Part shown: in pieces, positions 1-5,244 of the stretch
Layout: every line of letters begins with the position of its first letter
Numbering within the stretch: position 1 is the stretch's first letter
Assembly: GCA_007118765.1 (NCBI GenBank)
Contig: SKQZ01000236.1
Location: 1-5,281, forward strand
Reading direction: 5' to 3'
Length of the DNA: 5,281 nucleotides
DNA from: Candidatus Hydrogenedentota bacterium
GTDB lineage: Bacteria; Hydrogenedentota; Hydrogenedentia; Hydrogenedentales; CAITNO01
Program-made: the position numbers and the translations under genes
Notes under the pieces: model-generated
The model's input: the letters and a program-made list of their open reading frames with translations, nothing else
The model's database searches: none
What the model was told of the DNA's origin: nothing

Positions 1-474
1 ATACAAGCCCATGGGGTAACCGAGGTTGCCCGCCGCCTTAATAATCGTTTTGCCCTCGGCGGCACGCAAGCGCTCAATGAGCGCCATGTCCACCGGCATA
101 TACGCGCGTATGGCATCGAGCGCGGCATCATCCATGACTGAGAGTTCAAATTCGCCGCCGCGCGGCAGAATTGATTCCGGCAAATCAAGCGGCGCGCCGG
201 GGCACCGCTTGACCTTGTCAAGGGCGCCGCCCATTTCATGGGCGACCACTGCGGAGCTGGTGGAAACGGCGTCCACAATGCCCGCGCGCATGAGCGTCGC
301 GATAAGGGTGGTCACGCCTTCATGAATGTTGGGGCCGCTGCCGGTGACCACGGTCACCGCGCCGCCGTGCTCTTTTGCCGCCACAATACGTTCCACCGCC
401 TCCTCAATGCGTTCGAGCATGTCATCATCGAGGCGGGCCGCCGCCTGGTCAAGCGCATCTGTGTTGATGCTCAT
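1..474 (-). CDS. Uncharacterised protein, N-terminal 158 residues (deoxyhypusine-synthase-like pattern?)
   Basis: The frame is open from an ATG at 472-474 to the window edge, so the C-terminus is missing. An AAAGGA ribosome site (482-487) lies 7 bases before the ATG, supporting this start. After an amphipathic helical stretch (about residues 5-37) comes a strand-loop segment, VTGSGPNIHEG (43-53), a helix with LMRAGIVDAV (61-70), then STSSAVVAHEMGG (71-83) and later IIKAAGN (144-150). The order glycine loop, helix, LMxxGxV, TxxxAxxxHE resembles the NAD-binding Rossmann core of bacterial deoxyhypusine-synthase-like proteins; this is inference from pattern and could be wrong. There is no signal peptide or membrane segment, so it is probably cytosolic. 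It begins 33 bases after the kdsB stop and is likely cotranscribed with it. It does not look like KdsD (a SIS-domain isomerase), KdsA or PyrG, the more familiar kdsB neighbours. The reading frame is secure; the function is unknown. Confidence 0.82.
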   Translation of the reverse strand, partial: MSINTDALDQAAARLDDDMLERIEEAVERIVAAKEHGGAVTVVTGSGPNIHEGVTTLIATLMRAGIVDAVSTSSAVVAHEMGGALDKVKRCPGAPLDLPESILPRGGEFELSVMDDAALDAIRAYMPVDMALIERLRAAEGKTIIKAAGNLGYPMGLY

Positions 475-507
475 GGCACAGTCCTTTCGGCACAGTTCGG
501 TCGCAAA

Positions 508-1260
508 CTATTCTGAAGAAAGCATCATGTCCTCTGCTCGGGCAAGGTCTTCGGGCGTATCCACACTGAAACCGTGCCGCGCCGGGTCGGATATCTGCGA
601 TTCGACCACGGCAATGCGCAGGCCATGTTGCAACCAGCGCAGTTGTTCGAGCGATTCCACCTGCTCCAGTACCGTGGGCGCCAGCTGGGTCAAGCGCAAC
701 AGCGTATCCTTCCGGTAGGCATAGGTGCCCGCGTGCTCATACACGTCATGCGACAGGTTTTCGCGTGTGTACGTAATGAGGGAACGGGAGAAATAGAGGG
801 CGTTACCGGCGTGGTCAGTCACCACTTTCACCACGGCGGGGTTGTGCAGGTCCGCTTCATGGGTTATCCGCACCTTCAGCGTGGACACATCTGCCGGTTT
901 TTCCTGCAGCAATGGCGTCACCACCTCGTTCAGCATGTCGGGATGGACAAAGGGCTGATCGCCCTGAATGTTGACGACAATATCGGCATCGAGTTGTTCC
1001 GCCGCCTCCGCCACGCGGTCTGTGCCGCTGATATGATCAGGCCGCGTCATCACTGCGTTGCCGCCGAAGTCCTTCACAGTGTCGTACACCCGCGAATCAT
1101 CCGTGCAGACCCATGCCGCCGCCAGTGACGGCGCGTCTGCACAGCGCTCGTATACATGCTGTATCATCGGTTTTCCGGCAATCAAAGCCAGGGGCTTGCC
1201 CGGCAACCGTGTTGACCCATACCTCGCCGGAATCAGTCCGACTACTTTTGTGGCGTTCAT
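508..1260 (-). CDS. kdsB: 3-deoxy-manno-octulosonate cytidylyltransferase (CMP-Kdo synthetase)
   Basis: The enzyme transfers CMP from CTP to Kdo, giving CMP-Kdo for the inner core of lipopolysaccharide; it is cytosolic and Mg-dependent. The 250-residue product matches the usual family length (about 245-255). Visible family motifs are the nucleotide-binding PARYGSTRLPGKPL (11-24), CTDD (52-55), RPDHISGTDRVAEA (73-86), the metal-site VVNIQGDQP (95-103), NPAVVKVV (140-147), FSRS (157-160), HAGTYAYR (176-183), ESLEQLRWL (202-210) and SVDTPEDLARA (232-242). The frame continues upstream to an ATG at 1491, but homology starts at the ATG at 1258-1260, which has an AAAGG-type ribosome site, and the extension would overlap the preceding gene. 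Oddities: most homologues I recall read QGDEP where this has QGDQP, and the usual IP-containing segment after FSR is SLITY here. All other motifs are intact, so it is probably active. It lies downstream of a DUF2851 gene and upstream of an unknown gene. Confidence 0.96.
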   Translation of the reverse strand: MNATKVVGLIPARYGSTRLPGKPLALIAGKPMIQHVYERCADAPSLAAAWVCTDDSRVYDTVKDFGGNAVMTRPDHISGTDRVAEAAEQLDADIVVNIQGDQPFVHPDMLNEVVTPLLQEKPADVSTLKVRITHEADLHNPAVVKVVTDHAGNALYFSRSLITYTRENLSHDVYEHAGTYAYRKDTLLRLTQLAPTVLEQVESLEQLRWLQHGLRIAVVESQISDPARHGFSVDTPEDLARAEDMMLSSE

Positions 1261-1264
1261 GAGA

Positions 1265-1275
1265 CCTTTCCCTTT
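1265..1275 (-). promoter_or_regulatory. Ribosome binding site deciding the kdsB start
   Basis: On the minus strand this reads AAAGGGAAAGG, two overlapping purine-rich Shine-Dalgarno candidates 4 and 9 bases before the ATG at 1258-1260. It supports the 250-residue KdsB start over the longer in-frame ATG at 1491. Confidence 0.6.
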
Positions 1276-1324
1276 GTTAGGCTGCCATTCCCTGTTATCC
1301 ACGCAAAAGGCCCCCTGCACGGGC

Positions 1325-1357
1325 ACTATAGTACAATTTCCACTTGTAAACACGCAA
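1325..1357 (-). promoter_or_regulatory. Weak candidate promoter for kdsB
   Basis: The 109-base gap before kdsB holds, on the minus strand, TTGCGT (1352-1357), 18 bases, then TACTAT (1328-1333), with an overlapping better -10 match TATAGT (1325-1330). The -35 matches only 3 of 6 consensus positions. The gap is wide enough for kdsB to have its own start, but readthrough from the DUF2851 gene is equally possible. Motif-level evidence only. Confidence 0.3.
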
Positions 1358-1369
1358 GCTCCATGCGCA

Positions 1370-2800
1370 TTACAGGTCGCCCGTTTCGAGAGAACGCAAG
1401 AACACAAGCACGGTACAGTTGCGGCAGGACGGATTGTGGGCGCACCAATCCTGATGCATCTGCATGAGGCCCTGTTGTTCGCGAAAGCCAATGCGAAAAG
1501 GTTTGCCCTCGGGGAAGAGCCACTGTTGCATGGTGCGATGTACGCTGTTCTCCGCTTCGCCGGGCAGGGCGGCGAAGAATTCGTGCAGGTGGTCTTCCAG
1601 ACGCGCCGACTTCTGCAAGCGTGCCCACGCCAACGCGGCGGGAACCAAAGCGTTGCCGATAATGGTGCGGATGCGTCCCGTGCCCAGCGGCGCCGACGGA
1701 CGGGCCAGGGGCGCGCCGTTCCAGGTGCATTGGTGCGCCCAGAATCCCATGGCGCCGCCGAAGAGGGCTTCTATTGCGCGGCGACGTTCGAGGGGCGTCA
1801 TGGGGGCGCGCCATGCCATCTCCAGTTTCTGGTGCAGGCCGTAATCCGCCGTTCGCGTCAAGAATCGCGCTGCGCCCGCGAGACGGCGCTCGGGATTGTT
1901 GGCGGGGCGGCTGCTTGTCTTCCGCCAGTCCAATTCCAGAGTTCCCAGTCCCGGCAGATGTTCGCGCAACGCCGTCATGGCCTGGACATAATGCGGGGGC
2001 GGTTCTTCGGCATGCGGCCACGGGTCGGGCAGTAATCCCGCGATACGCAATAACGCCACCTCCAGCAGTTGCGGTGTCTGCTGGGCGAGTTGACGCGCCC
2101 GTTCATAGGGCAGCGCCCGGGCGACACGCAACATTTGCTCTTTGTAGTTGCTGTAGCCGCATGCCACCATAAACATCTCGTAAATCGCCTGGTCCGGCCC
2201 CACCGTATCCATCCGCGCGCGCAACCGCCGCTGTTTTTCCAGCATGCGCCATTCTCCGGCCAATGCGAGGAACTTCCGAAACACATCGGGGTGTGCATTC
2301 ACAATTTCGGAGGCGCATGCGCCGCAATGGGCCGGGACGGCGTGTTGTGTATCGGTGTCGTACAGCGCCTCTTCGCCCGGCCATACCAAAGTGGCGATGG
2401 TCCGGCCCGCCGCCGTGGTGGCGCGGGGCGTTTTTTCGTCGGGCGGCGTGCTCACCACATGGAGCGTCACATCGTTGTAGGCGGGGTCCTCATGATGGCG
2501 GTGATCATACCAGTCGCGCATGTTGCGATGGATCTCCACGTCGCCGGTAAAGGTTTCGCCGTTGAACGTGATTTGCGCGTTGGAAAAGTCGGGGCCGCCG
2601 GACGTGTTCAACCAGCCCGGCGCGAGAATCTGAAGCGTGTGGCCTTCCAACGACTGCAACGGCTCGGGAAACACGGCGCGCTGCCACATCCGCTGCAACA
2701 CCTTCTCGGGTATGGCGGCCGTCTCTTTCAGCGTCATGGCGTTCGCCTGTTCCAACAGCCGGTGATAGTGATCAGAAAATTGTTGTGGTACTGCGGCCAT
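1370..2800 (-). CDS. DUF2851 family protein, possible PD-(D/E)XK-like nuclease fold
   Basis: I recognise this 476-residue protein as DUF2851, a family without established biochemistry, usually a little over 400 residues. Matching segments are IPEKVLQRMW (30-39), ILAPGWLNTSGGPDFSNAQI (58-77), GDVEIHRNMRDW (86-97), YNDVTLHVV (108-116), RPANNPERRLAGAARFL (298-314), IRTIIGNALVPAALAWA (377-393) and QQGLMQMHQDWC (442-453). The spacing of GGPDF and VEIH resembles a PD-(D/E)XK nuclease core with D71 and E89-x-H91; this is inference. Cysteines fall at 159 and 162 (CxxC) and at 453, 459 and 462, a possible metal or Fe-S site. No signal peptide or membrane span is visible, so it is probably cytosolic. 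The ATG at 2798-2800 is preceded by GAGGA 10 bases upstream (2811-2815). An internal Met at residue 22 is a possible alternative start, since recognisable homology begins only near residue 30. It is the first gene of the leftward unit, divergent from the aldo/keto reductase, and ends 109 bases before kdsB. Confidence 0.9.
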   Translation of the reverse strand: MAAVPQQFSDHYHRLLEQANAMTLKETAAIPEKVLQRMWQRAVFPEPLQSLEGHTLQILAPGWLNTSGGPDFSNAQITFNGETFTGDVEIHRNMRDWYDHRHHEDPAYNDVTLHVVSTPPDEKTPRATTAAGRTIATLVWPGEEALYDTDTQHAVPAHCGACASEIVNAHPDVFRKFLALAGEWRMLEKQRRLRARMDTVGPDQAIYEMFMVACGYSNYKEQMLRVARALPYERARQLAQQTPQLLEVALLRIAGLLPDPWPHAEEPPPHYVQAMTALREHLPGLGTLELDWRKTSSRPANNPERRLAGAARFLTRTADYGLHQKLEMAWRAPMTPLERRRAIEALFGGAMGFWAHQCTWNGAPLARPSAPLGTGRIRTIIGNALVPAALAWARLQKSARLEDHLHEFFAALPGEAENSVHRTMQQWLFPEGKPFRIGFREQQGLMQMHQDWCAHNPSCRNCTVLVFLRSLETGDL

Positions 2801-2839
2801 GCCCTTTTCGTCCTCGTGATTTCTGCTGCGCGCACTGTG

Positions 2840-2870
2840 TTACGGTCGTTCTTTTCAGGTAAGATATGAT
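2840..2870 (+). promoter_or_regulatory. Candidate rightward promoter for the aldo/keto reductase
   Basis: TATGAT (2865-2870) matches a -10 hexamer at 5 of 6 positions. No good -35 is present: TTACGG (2840-2845) with a 19-base spacer is the nearest, so an activator or another sigma factor could be involved. The call rests mainly on the -10 and on the divergent gene arrangement. Confidence 0.3.
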
Positions 2871-2889
2871 ATCTGGTTTGTGAATGCAA
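2861..2889 (-). promoter_or_regulatory. Candidate leftward promoter for the DUF2851 gene
   Basis: On the minus strand, TTGCAT (2884-2889), a 17-base spacer and TATCTT (2861-2866) give a sigma-70-like layout with 3/6 and 4/6 consensus matches. It lies about 60 bases before the start codon in the only spacer available to drive this unit. The -10 overlaps the palindrome at 2862-2874. Confidence 0.35.
2862..2874. promoter_or_regulatory. 13-bp perfect palindrome in the divergent spacer, possible operator
   Basis: The sequence AGATAT-G-ATATCT is a perfect inverted repeat of 6-bp arms around one base. It sits in the 111-base spacer between the divergent genes and overlaps the candidate -10 elements of both directions, where a bound repressor could affect both units. 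It is A+T-rich and short, so chance is a serious alternative. No regulator gene is in the window to pair with it. Confidence 0.35.
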
Positions 2890-2899
2890 GAAACAAGAG

Positions 2900-2905
2900 A
2901 GGAGG
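2900..2905 (+). promoter_or_regulatory. Strong Shine-Dalgarno site of the aldo/keto reductase
   Basis: AGGAGG lies 6 bases before the ATG at 2912. It is the only near-perfect ribosome site in the window (the others are AAAGG-like) and fixes the start. Confidence 0.8.
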
Positions 2906-2911
2906 TTTCGT

Positions 2912-3892
2912 ATGGAATATACGCGACTGGGAACGACCGGCCTCGAAATTTCGAAAGTGTGCCTGGGCACCATGACCTTTGGCAATGAAGCGGATGAAAC
3001 GACATCGCGCGCCATTATGGAGGCCGCCTTTGAACGGGGCGTCAATTTCTTCGACTGTGCTCACAACTATAACAAGGGGCTTACGGAAGAGATTGTGGGA
3101 CGGTGGATAGGCCCCCATCGCGACGAACTGTTGTTGACAAGCAAGGTCTTTTTCCCGTTTGGCGGCGGCAGAAACGATCAGGGGCTGTCGCGGCGCAACA
3201 TCATTGCATCGGTGGAACGAACACTCAAGCGATTGCAAACAGACCGCCTTGAGATTTTGTACCTGCACCATTGGGATGAAAACGTGTCCCTGGATGAGTC
3301 CCTGCGGGCGGCGAACACCCTCATTGAGCAGGGGAAGGTGCTGTATCTGGGCATTTCAAACTTCGCCGCATGGCAGGTGGCCGAGGCGACGGGACTTGCC
3401 CGCCTGAAAAACTACGCGCCCGTGATCTGCATCCAGCCCATGTACAGTTTGGTAAAACGGCAGGCGGAGGTGGAACTGTTGCCGTTGGCTGCCTACGAAA
3501 AATTGGCGGTGTTCCCGTATAATGTGATTGGCGCGGGACTGCTGACCGGCAAATACCTGCGAGGCGAAAGCGGTCGGCTGCACGAGGCCGAAATGTATCG
3601 GCAGCGATATGACGATCCGCGCTATGTGGAGGTCACCAAACGTTTTGTGGCATGGGCGGAACAGAAGGGCGTGTCCCCCGCCGCGTTGGCAGCGGCATGG
3701 GTTATGTCGCATCCGACGGTAACCGCGCCCATTATCGGCGCACGCACCGTGGAACAATGGAACGACACGCTTCAATGCCTTGACATGCCGCTGGATGCGA
3801 AGGAACGCGCTGAGATAACGGCCTTGTCCATTGACCCGCCCTCGGCAACAGACCGGGAGTCTATGGAGGCCATGAAAAAACGCGGCTGGTAG
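2912..3892 (+). CDS. Aldo/keto reductase family oxidoreductase
   Basis: A 326-residue NADPH-dependent (alpha/beta)8-barrel oxidoreductase, presumably cytosolic and reducing carbonyl substrates. The N-terminus MEYTRLGTTGLEISKVCLGT is typical of the bacterial YajO/Tas/YghZ-like branch. The catalytic tetrad can be assigned as D48 (NFFDCAHNY), Y53, K78 (LLLTSKV) and H119 (EILYLHHWD). Cofactor-site segments are LGISNF (146-151), IQPMYSL (174-180, with Q175 and Y178), and PIIGARTVEQW (273-283), whose GART arginine normally contacts the NADP 2'-phosphate. Length is normal, and a near-perfect AGGAGG supports the start. It opens the rightward unit; the MoxR ATPase follows after 34 bases with no visible terminator between, so cotranscription is plausible. 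The substrate cannot be read from sequence; a sugar, small aldehyde or potassium-channel beta-subunit-like role are all possible for this branch. Confidence 0.95.
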   Translation: MEYTRLGTTGLEISKVCLGTMTFGNEADETTSRAIMEAAFERGVNFFDCAHNYNKGLTEEIVGRWIGPHRDELLLTSKVFFPFGGGRNDQGLSRRNIIASVERTLKRLQTDRLEILYLHHWDENVSLDESLRAANTLIEQGKVLYLGISNFAAWQVAEATGLARLKNYAPVICIQPMYSLVKRQAEVELLPLAAYEKLAVFPYNVIGAGLLTGKYLRGESGRLHEAEMYRQRYDDPRYVEVTKRFVAWAEQKGVSPAALAAAWVMSHPTVTAPIIGARTVEQWNDTLQCLDMPLDAKERAEITALSIDPPSATDRESMEAMKKRGW

Positions 3893-3926
3893 TGTCTGCC
3901 GCCGCGCAACAGCAAAGGGCCTGTTT

Positions 3927-4883
3927 ATGGGTGAGTTCAGAGCAACCGTACAATCCTTGACGACAACCATTGAGGCGGTGGTGCTCGACAAGCCACAGGT
4001 GGTGCGCACGATGTTGGCCGCCGTGCTGGCGGGCGGACATGTGTTGCTTGAAGATGTGCCCGGCGTGGCGAAGACCATGCTGGCCCGGACATTGGCGCTG
4101 GCGAGCGGTTGTATCTACAACCGTATCCAATGCACGCCCGACCTGTTGCCCTCGGACATTACGGGCGTTTCGGTGTTCAACCCCAAAACGCAGGAGTTTA
4201 CGTTTCGGCCCGGCCCGGTCTTTTCCCAGATTCTGGTGGCCGACGAAATCAATCGCGCCACCCCGCGCACCCAGGCCGCGCTGTTGGAGGCCATGGCCGA
4301 GGGACAGGTATCCATAGATGGCCGCACCTACAAACTCGAACAGCCCTTTACCGTGTTCGCCACCCAGAACCCCGTGGAGCATGAAGGCACGTTCCCCTTG
4401 CCCGAGGCACAGCTTGACCGGTTCATGATGCGTCTGTCGGTGGGGTATCCCAGCATCACGGCGGAAGCGACGCTGTTGGAAAAGACACGGCTGGCACATC
4501 CCATTGACAAGGTGCAACAGATTACGGATGCCGCCACATTGTTAAAAATGCAGGCGACGGTGAAGGAAATCTTCGTGCACGACAAGGTGCGGGAATACCT
4601 GCTGCGACTGGTTAATCGCACACGCGATTCCGTACATTTGACGCTGGGCGCGAGTCCGCGGGCCTCCATGATGTTGTTTCGGGCGGCCCAGGCGTATGCC
4701 GCCGTGCTGGGGCGTTCCTATGTGTTGCCTGACGACATCAAACTATTGGCTCGGCCCGTACTCGAACATCGCATCGCGCTGAACCCCGAAAGCCGGCTGC
4801 GCCGGGTCACCTCAGAGGCGGTGTTGACCGACATATTGAAAGAGACACCGGTGCCCGGCGGAACGTACAAGAAACACGATTGA
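3927..4883 (+). CDS. MoxR-family AAA+ ATPase
   Basis: A 318-residue ATPase of normal MoxR length. Landmarks are Walker A EDVPGVAKTML (42-52, K49 and T50), the family signature IQCTPDLLPSDITGVSVFN (67-85), Walker B ILVADEINRA (102-111, D106 and E107), sensor 1 FATQNP (144-149, N148), the arginine-finger region PEAQLDRF (159-166, R165), sensor 2 GASPRAS (241-247, R245), and the C-terminal lid with YVLPDDIKLLARPVLEHRI (265-283). MoxR proteins are thought to act as cytosolic chaperones that insert cofactors or assemble complexes, usually with DUF58 and von Willebrand A proteins encoded directly downstream. Here no such gene follows within the remaining ~400 bases; a repeat region does. The ATG at 3927 has AAAGGG (3914-3919) 7 bases upstream. 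No broken motif is seen, so it should hydrolyse ATP. The client is unknown. Confidence 0.96.
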   Translation: MGEFRATVQSLTTTIEAVVLDKPQVVRTMLAAVLAGGHVLLEDVPGVAKTMLARTLALASGCIYNRIQCTPDLLPSDITGVSVFNPKTQEFTFRPGPVFSQILVADEINRATPRTQAALLEAMAEGQVSIDGRTYKLEQPFTVFATQNPVEHEGTFPLPEAQLDRFMMRLSVGYPSITAEATLLEKTRLAHPIDKVQQITDAATLLKMQATVKEIFVHDKVREYLLRLVNRTRDSVHLTLGASPRASMMLFRAAQAYAAVLGRSYVLPDDIKLLARPVLEHRIALNPESRLRRVTSEAVLTDILKETPVPGGTYKKHD

Positions 4884-4953
4884 ACCGCAACAGCGCCATG
4901 ACACGCCGAACGTCTGCGCGGCCATGAGGGGACGAGTCGGCAAGCGTTCTCCC
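4884..4953. other. Non-coding stretch after the MoxR gene
   Basis: I see no gene, convincing promoter or U-tract terminator here. A 9-codon frame starts at 4898 and stops at once. An ATG at 4924 opens a long frame, but it runs entirely through the repeats downstream and is not accepted as a gene. Confidence 0.5.
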
Positions 4954-5025
4954 TACATCGTCATCGCGAGCGCAGCGACGCGATCTCATTATATTGTCAT
5001 CGCGAGCGGAGCGACGCGATCTCAT
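4954..5025. repeat. Two abutting 36-bp direct repeats
   Basis: Unit 1 (4954-4989) and unit 2 (4990-5025) match at 33 of 36 positions, differing at 4956/4992, 4959/4995 and 4973/5009. Each contains GTCATCGCGAGCG, then AGCGACGCGATCTCAT. Within each unit TCGCG and CGCGA can pair as a small hairpin. Unit 2 is also the left arm of the inverted-repeat element at 4990-5075, so unit 1 looks like a duplicated or leftover arm. The wording resembles dispersed GTCATTGCGAGCG-type intergenic repeats seen in many bacterial genomes; that is recalled, not searched. Confidence 0.93.
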
Positions 5026-5075
5026 GTCCCAGATTGCCGCGTCGGGCTTACGCCCTCCTCGCAAAGACGATTATA
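4990..5075. mobile_element. 86-bp imperfect inverted-repeat element (REP/MITE-like)
   Basis: The left end TATATTGTCATCGCGAG (4990-5006) pairs imperfectly with the right end at 5058-5075, which reads TATAATCGTCTTTGCGAG on the other strand. Inner blocks also pair: CGACGCG (5012-5018) with CGCGTCG (5038-5044). The whole could fold into a long interrupted hairpin with a GGGC-TTAC-GCCC side stem at 5044-5055. It is too short to encode a transposase, so a miniature element or REP-like sequence moved in trans, or a transcribed hairpin, are the likely readings. TATA at both outer ends might reflect a TA target, but no duplication can be proven here. Confidence 0.7.
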
Positions 5076-5081
5076 CCGACT

Positions 5082-5107
5082 CGTTCCCAAGTTCCCACTT
5101 GGGAACG
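5082..5107. repeat. Palindrome P1, 10-bp stem and 6-base loop
   Basis: CGTTCCCAAG (5082-5091) and CTTGGGAACG (5098-5107) are perfectly complementary around the loop TTCCCA. The loop repeats part of the left arm (GTTCCCA occurs twice in tandem, at 5083-5089 and 5091-5097), so two alternative foldings exist. There is no following T-tract, so it is not a classical terminator. It shares the core GTTCCCAA/TTGGGAAC with the palindrome at 5205-5230. Confidence 0.88.
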
Positions 5108-5178
5108 CACTCTCTCTTGAATTTCTACTTCCTCTTGCCGCGCACCACCTGTCAGCACCACGCTTTGTCGCAGTAGCT

Positions 5179-5195
5179 GCAAAGTTGAACTTTGC
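5179..5195. repeat. Palindrome P2, 17 bp
   Basis: GCAAAGTT (5179-5186) and AACTTTGC (5188-5195) are perfect inverted arms around a single G. The short centre makes it more like a protein-binding or strand-symmetric repeat than an RNA hairpin. It lies between the two related palindromes and probably belongs to another dispersed repeat family. Confidence 0.78.
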
Positions 5196-5204
5196 CACCT
5201 ATTG

Positions 5205-5230
5205 GGTTCCCAAATCGGAATTTGGGAACC
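5205..5230. repeat. Palindrome P3, 11-bp stem and 4-base loop
   Basis: GGTTCCCAAAT (5205-5215) and ATTTGGGAACC (5220-5230) are perfectly complementary around the loop CGGA. The outer arm shares GTTCCCAA with P1 while the inner part and loop differ, as expected of two members of one palindromic repeat family. No T-tract follows. Confidence 0.88.
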
Positions 5231-5244
5231 AGCCTTTAGGGGTT

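Noticed and set aside
1300..1325. Possible minus-strand terminator (GCCC...GGGC then CTTTT) between DUF2851 and kdsB
   Set aside because: The stem is only 4 bp with a short T-run, too weak to call.
1261..1491. In-frame 77-codon N-terminal extension of KdsB
   Set aside because: Homology begins at the ATG at 1258-1260, which has its own ribosome site. The extension matches no KdsB feature, is cysteine-rich and overlaps the end of the DUF2851 gene.
2069..2869. Long plus-strand ORF (266 codons) opposite the DUF2851 gene
   Set aside because: It is an antisense shadow of a G+C-rich gene. Its translation is arginine-, histidine- and glycine-rich with no recognisable domain, while the opposite strand matches a known family along its length.
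4807..5064. 85-codon minus-strand ORF across the moxR end and the repeats
   Set aside because: Its translation contains repeated RSRRxARDD strings from the 36-bp units and it overlaps a well-supported gene in antisense.
4994..5176. 60-codon plus-strand ORF with an SRAERRDLMSQIAASGLR-like N-terminus
   Set aside because: The translation is read through the repeat arms. Proteins with this wording are familiar false predictions from GTCATCGCGAG-type repeats, and there is no ribosome site.
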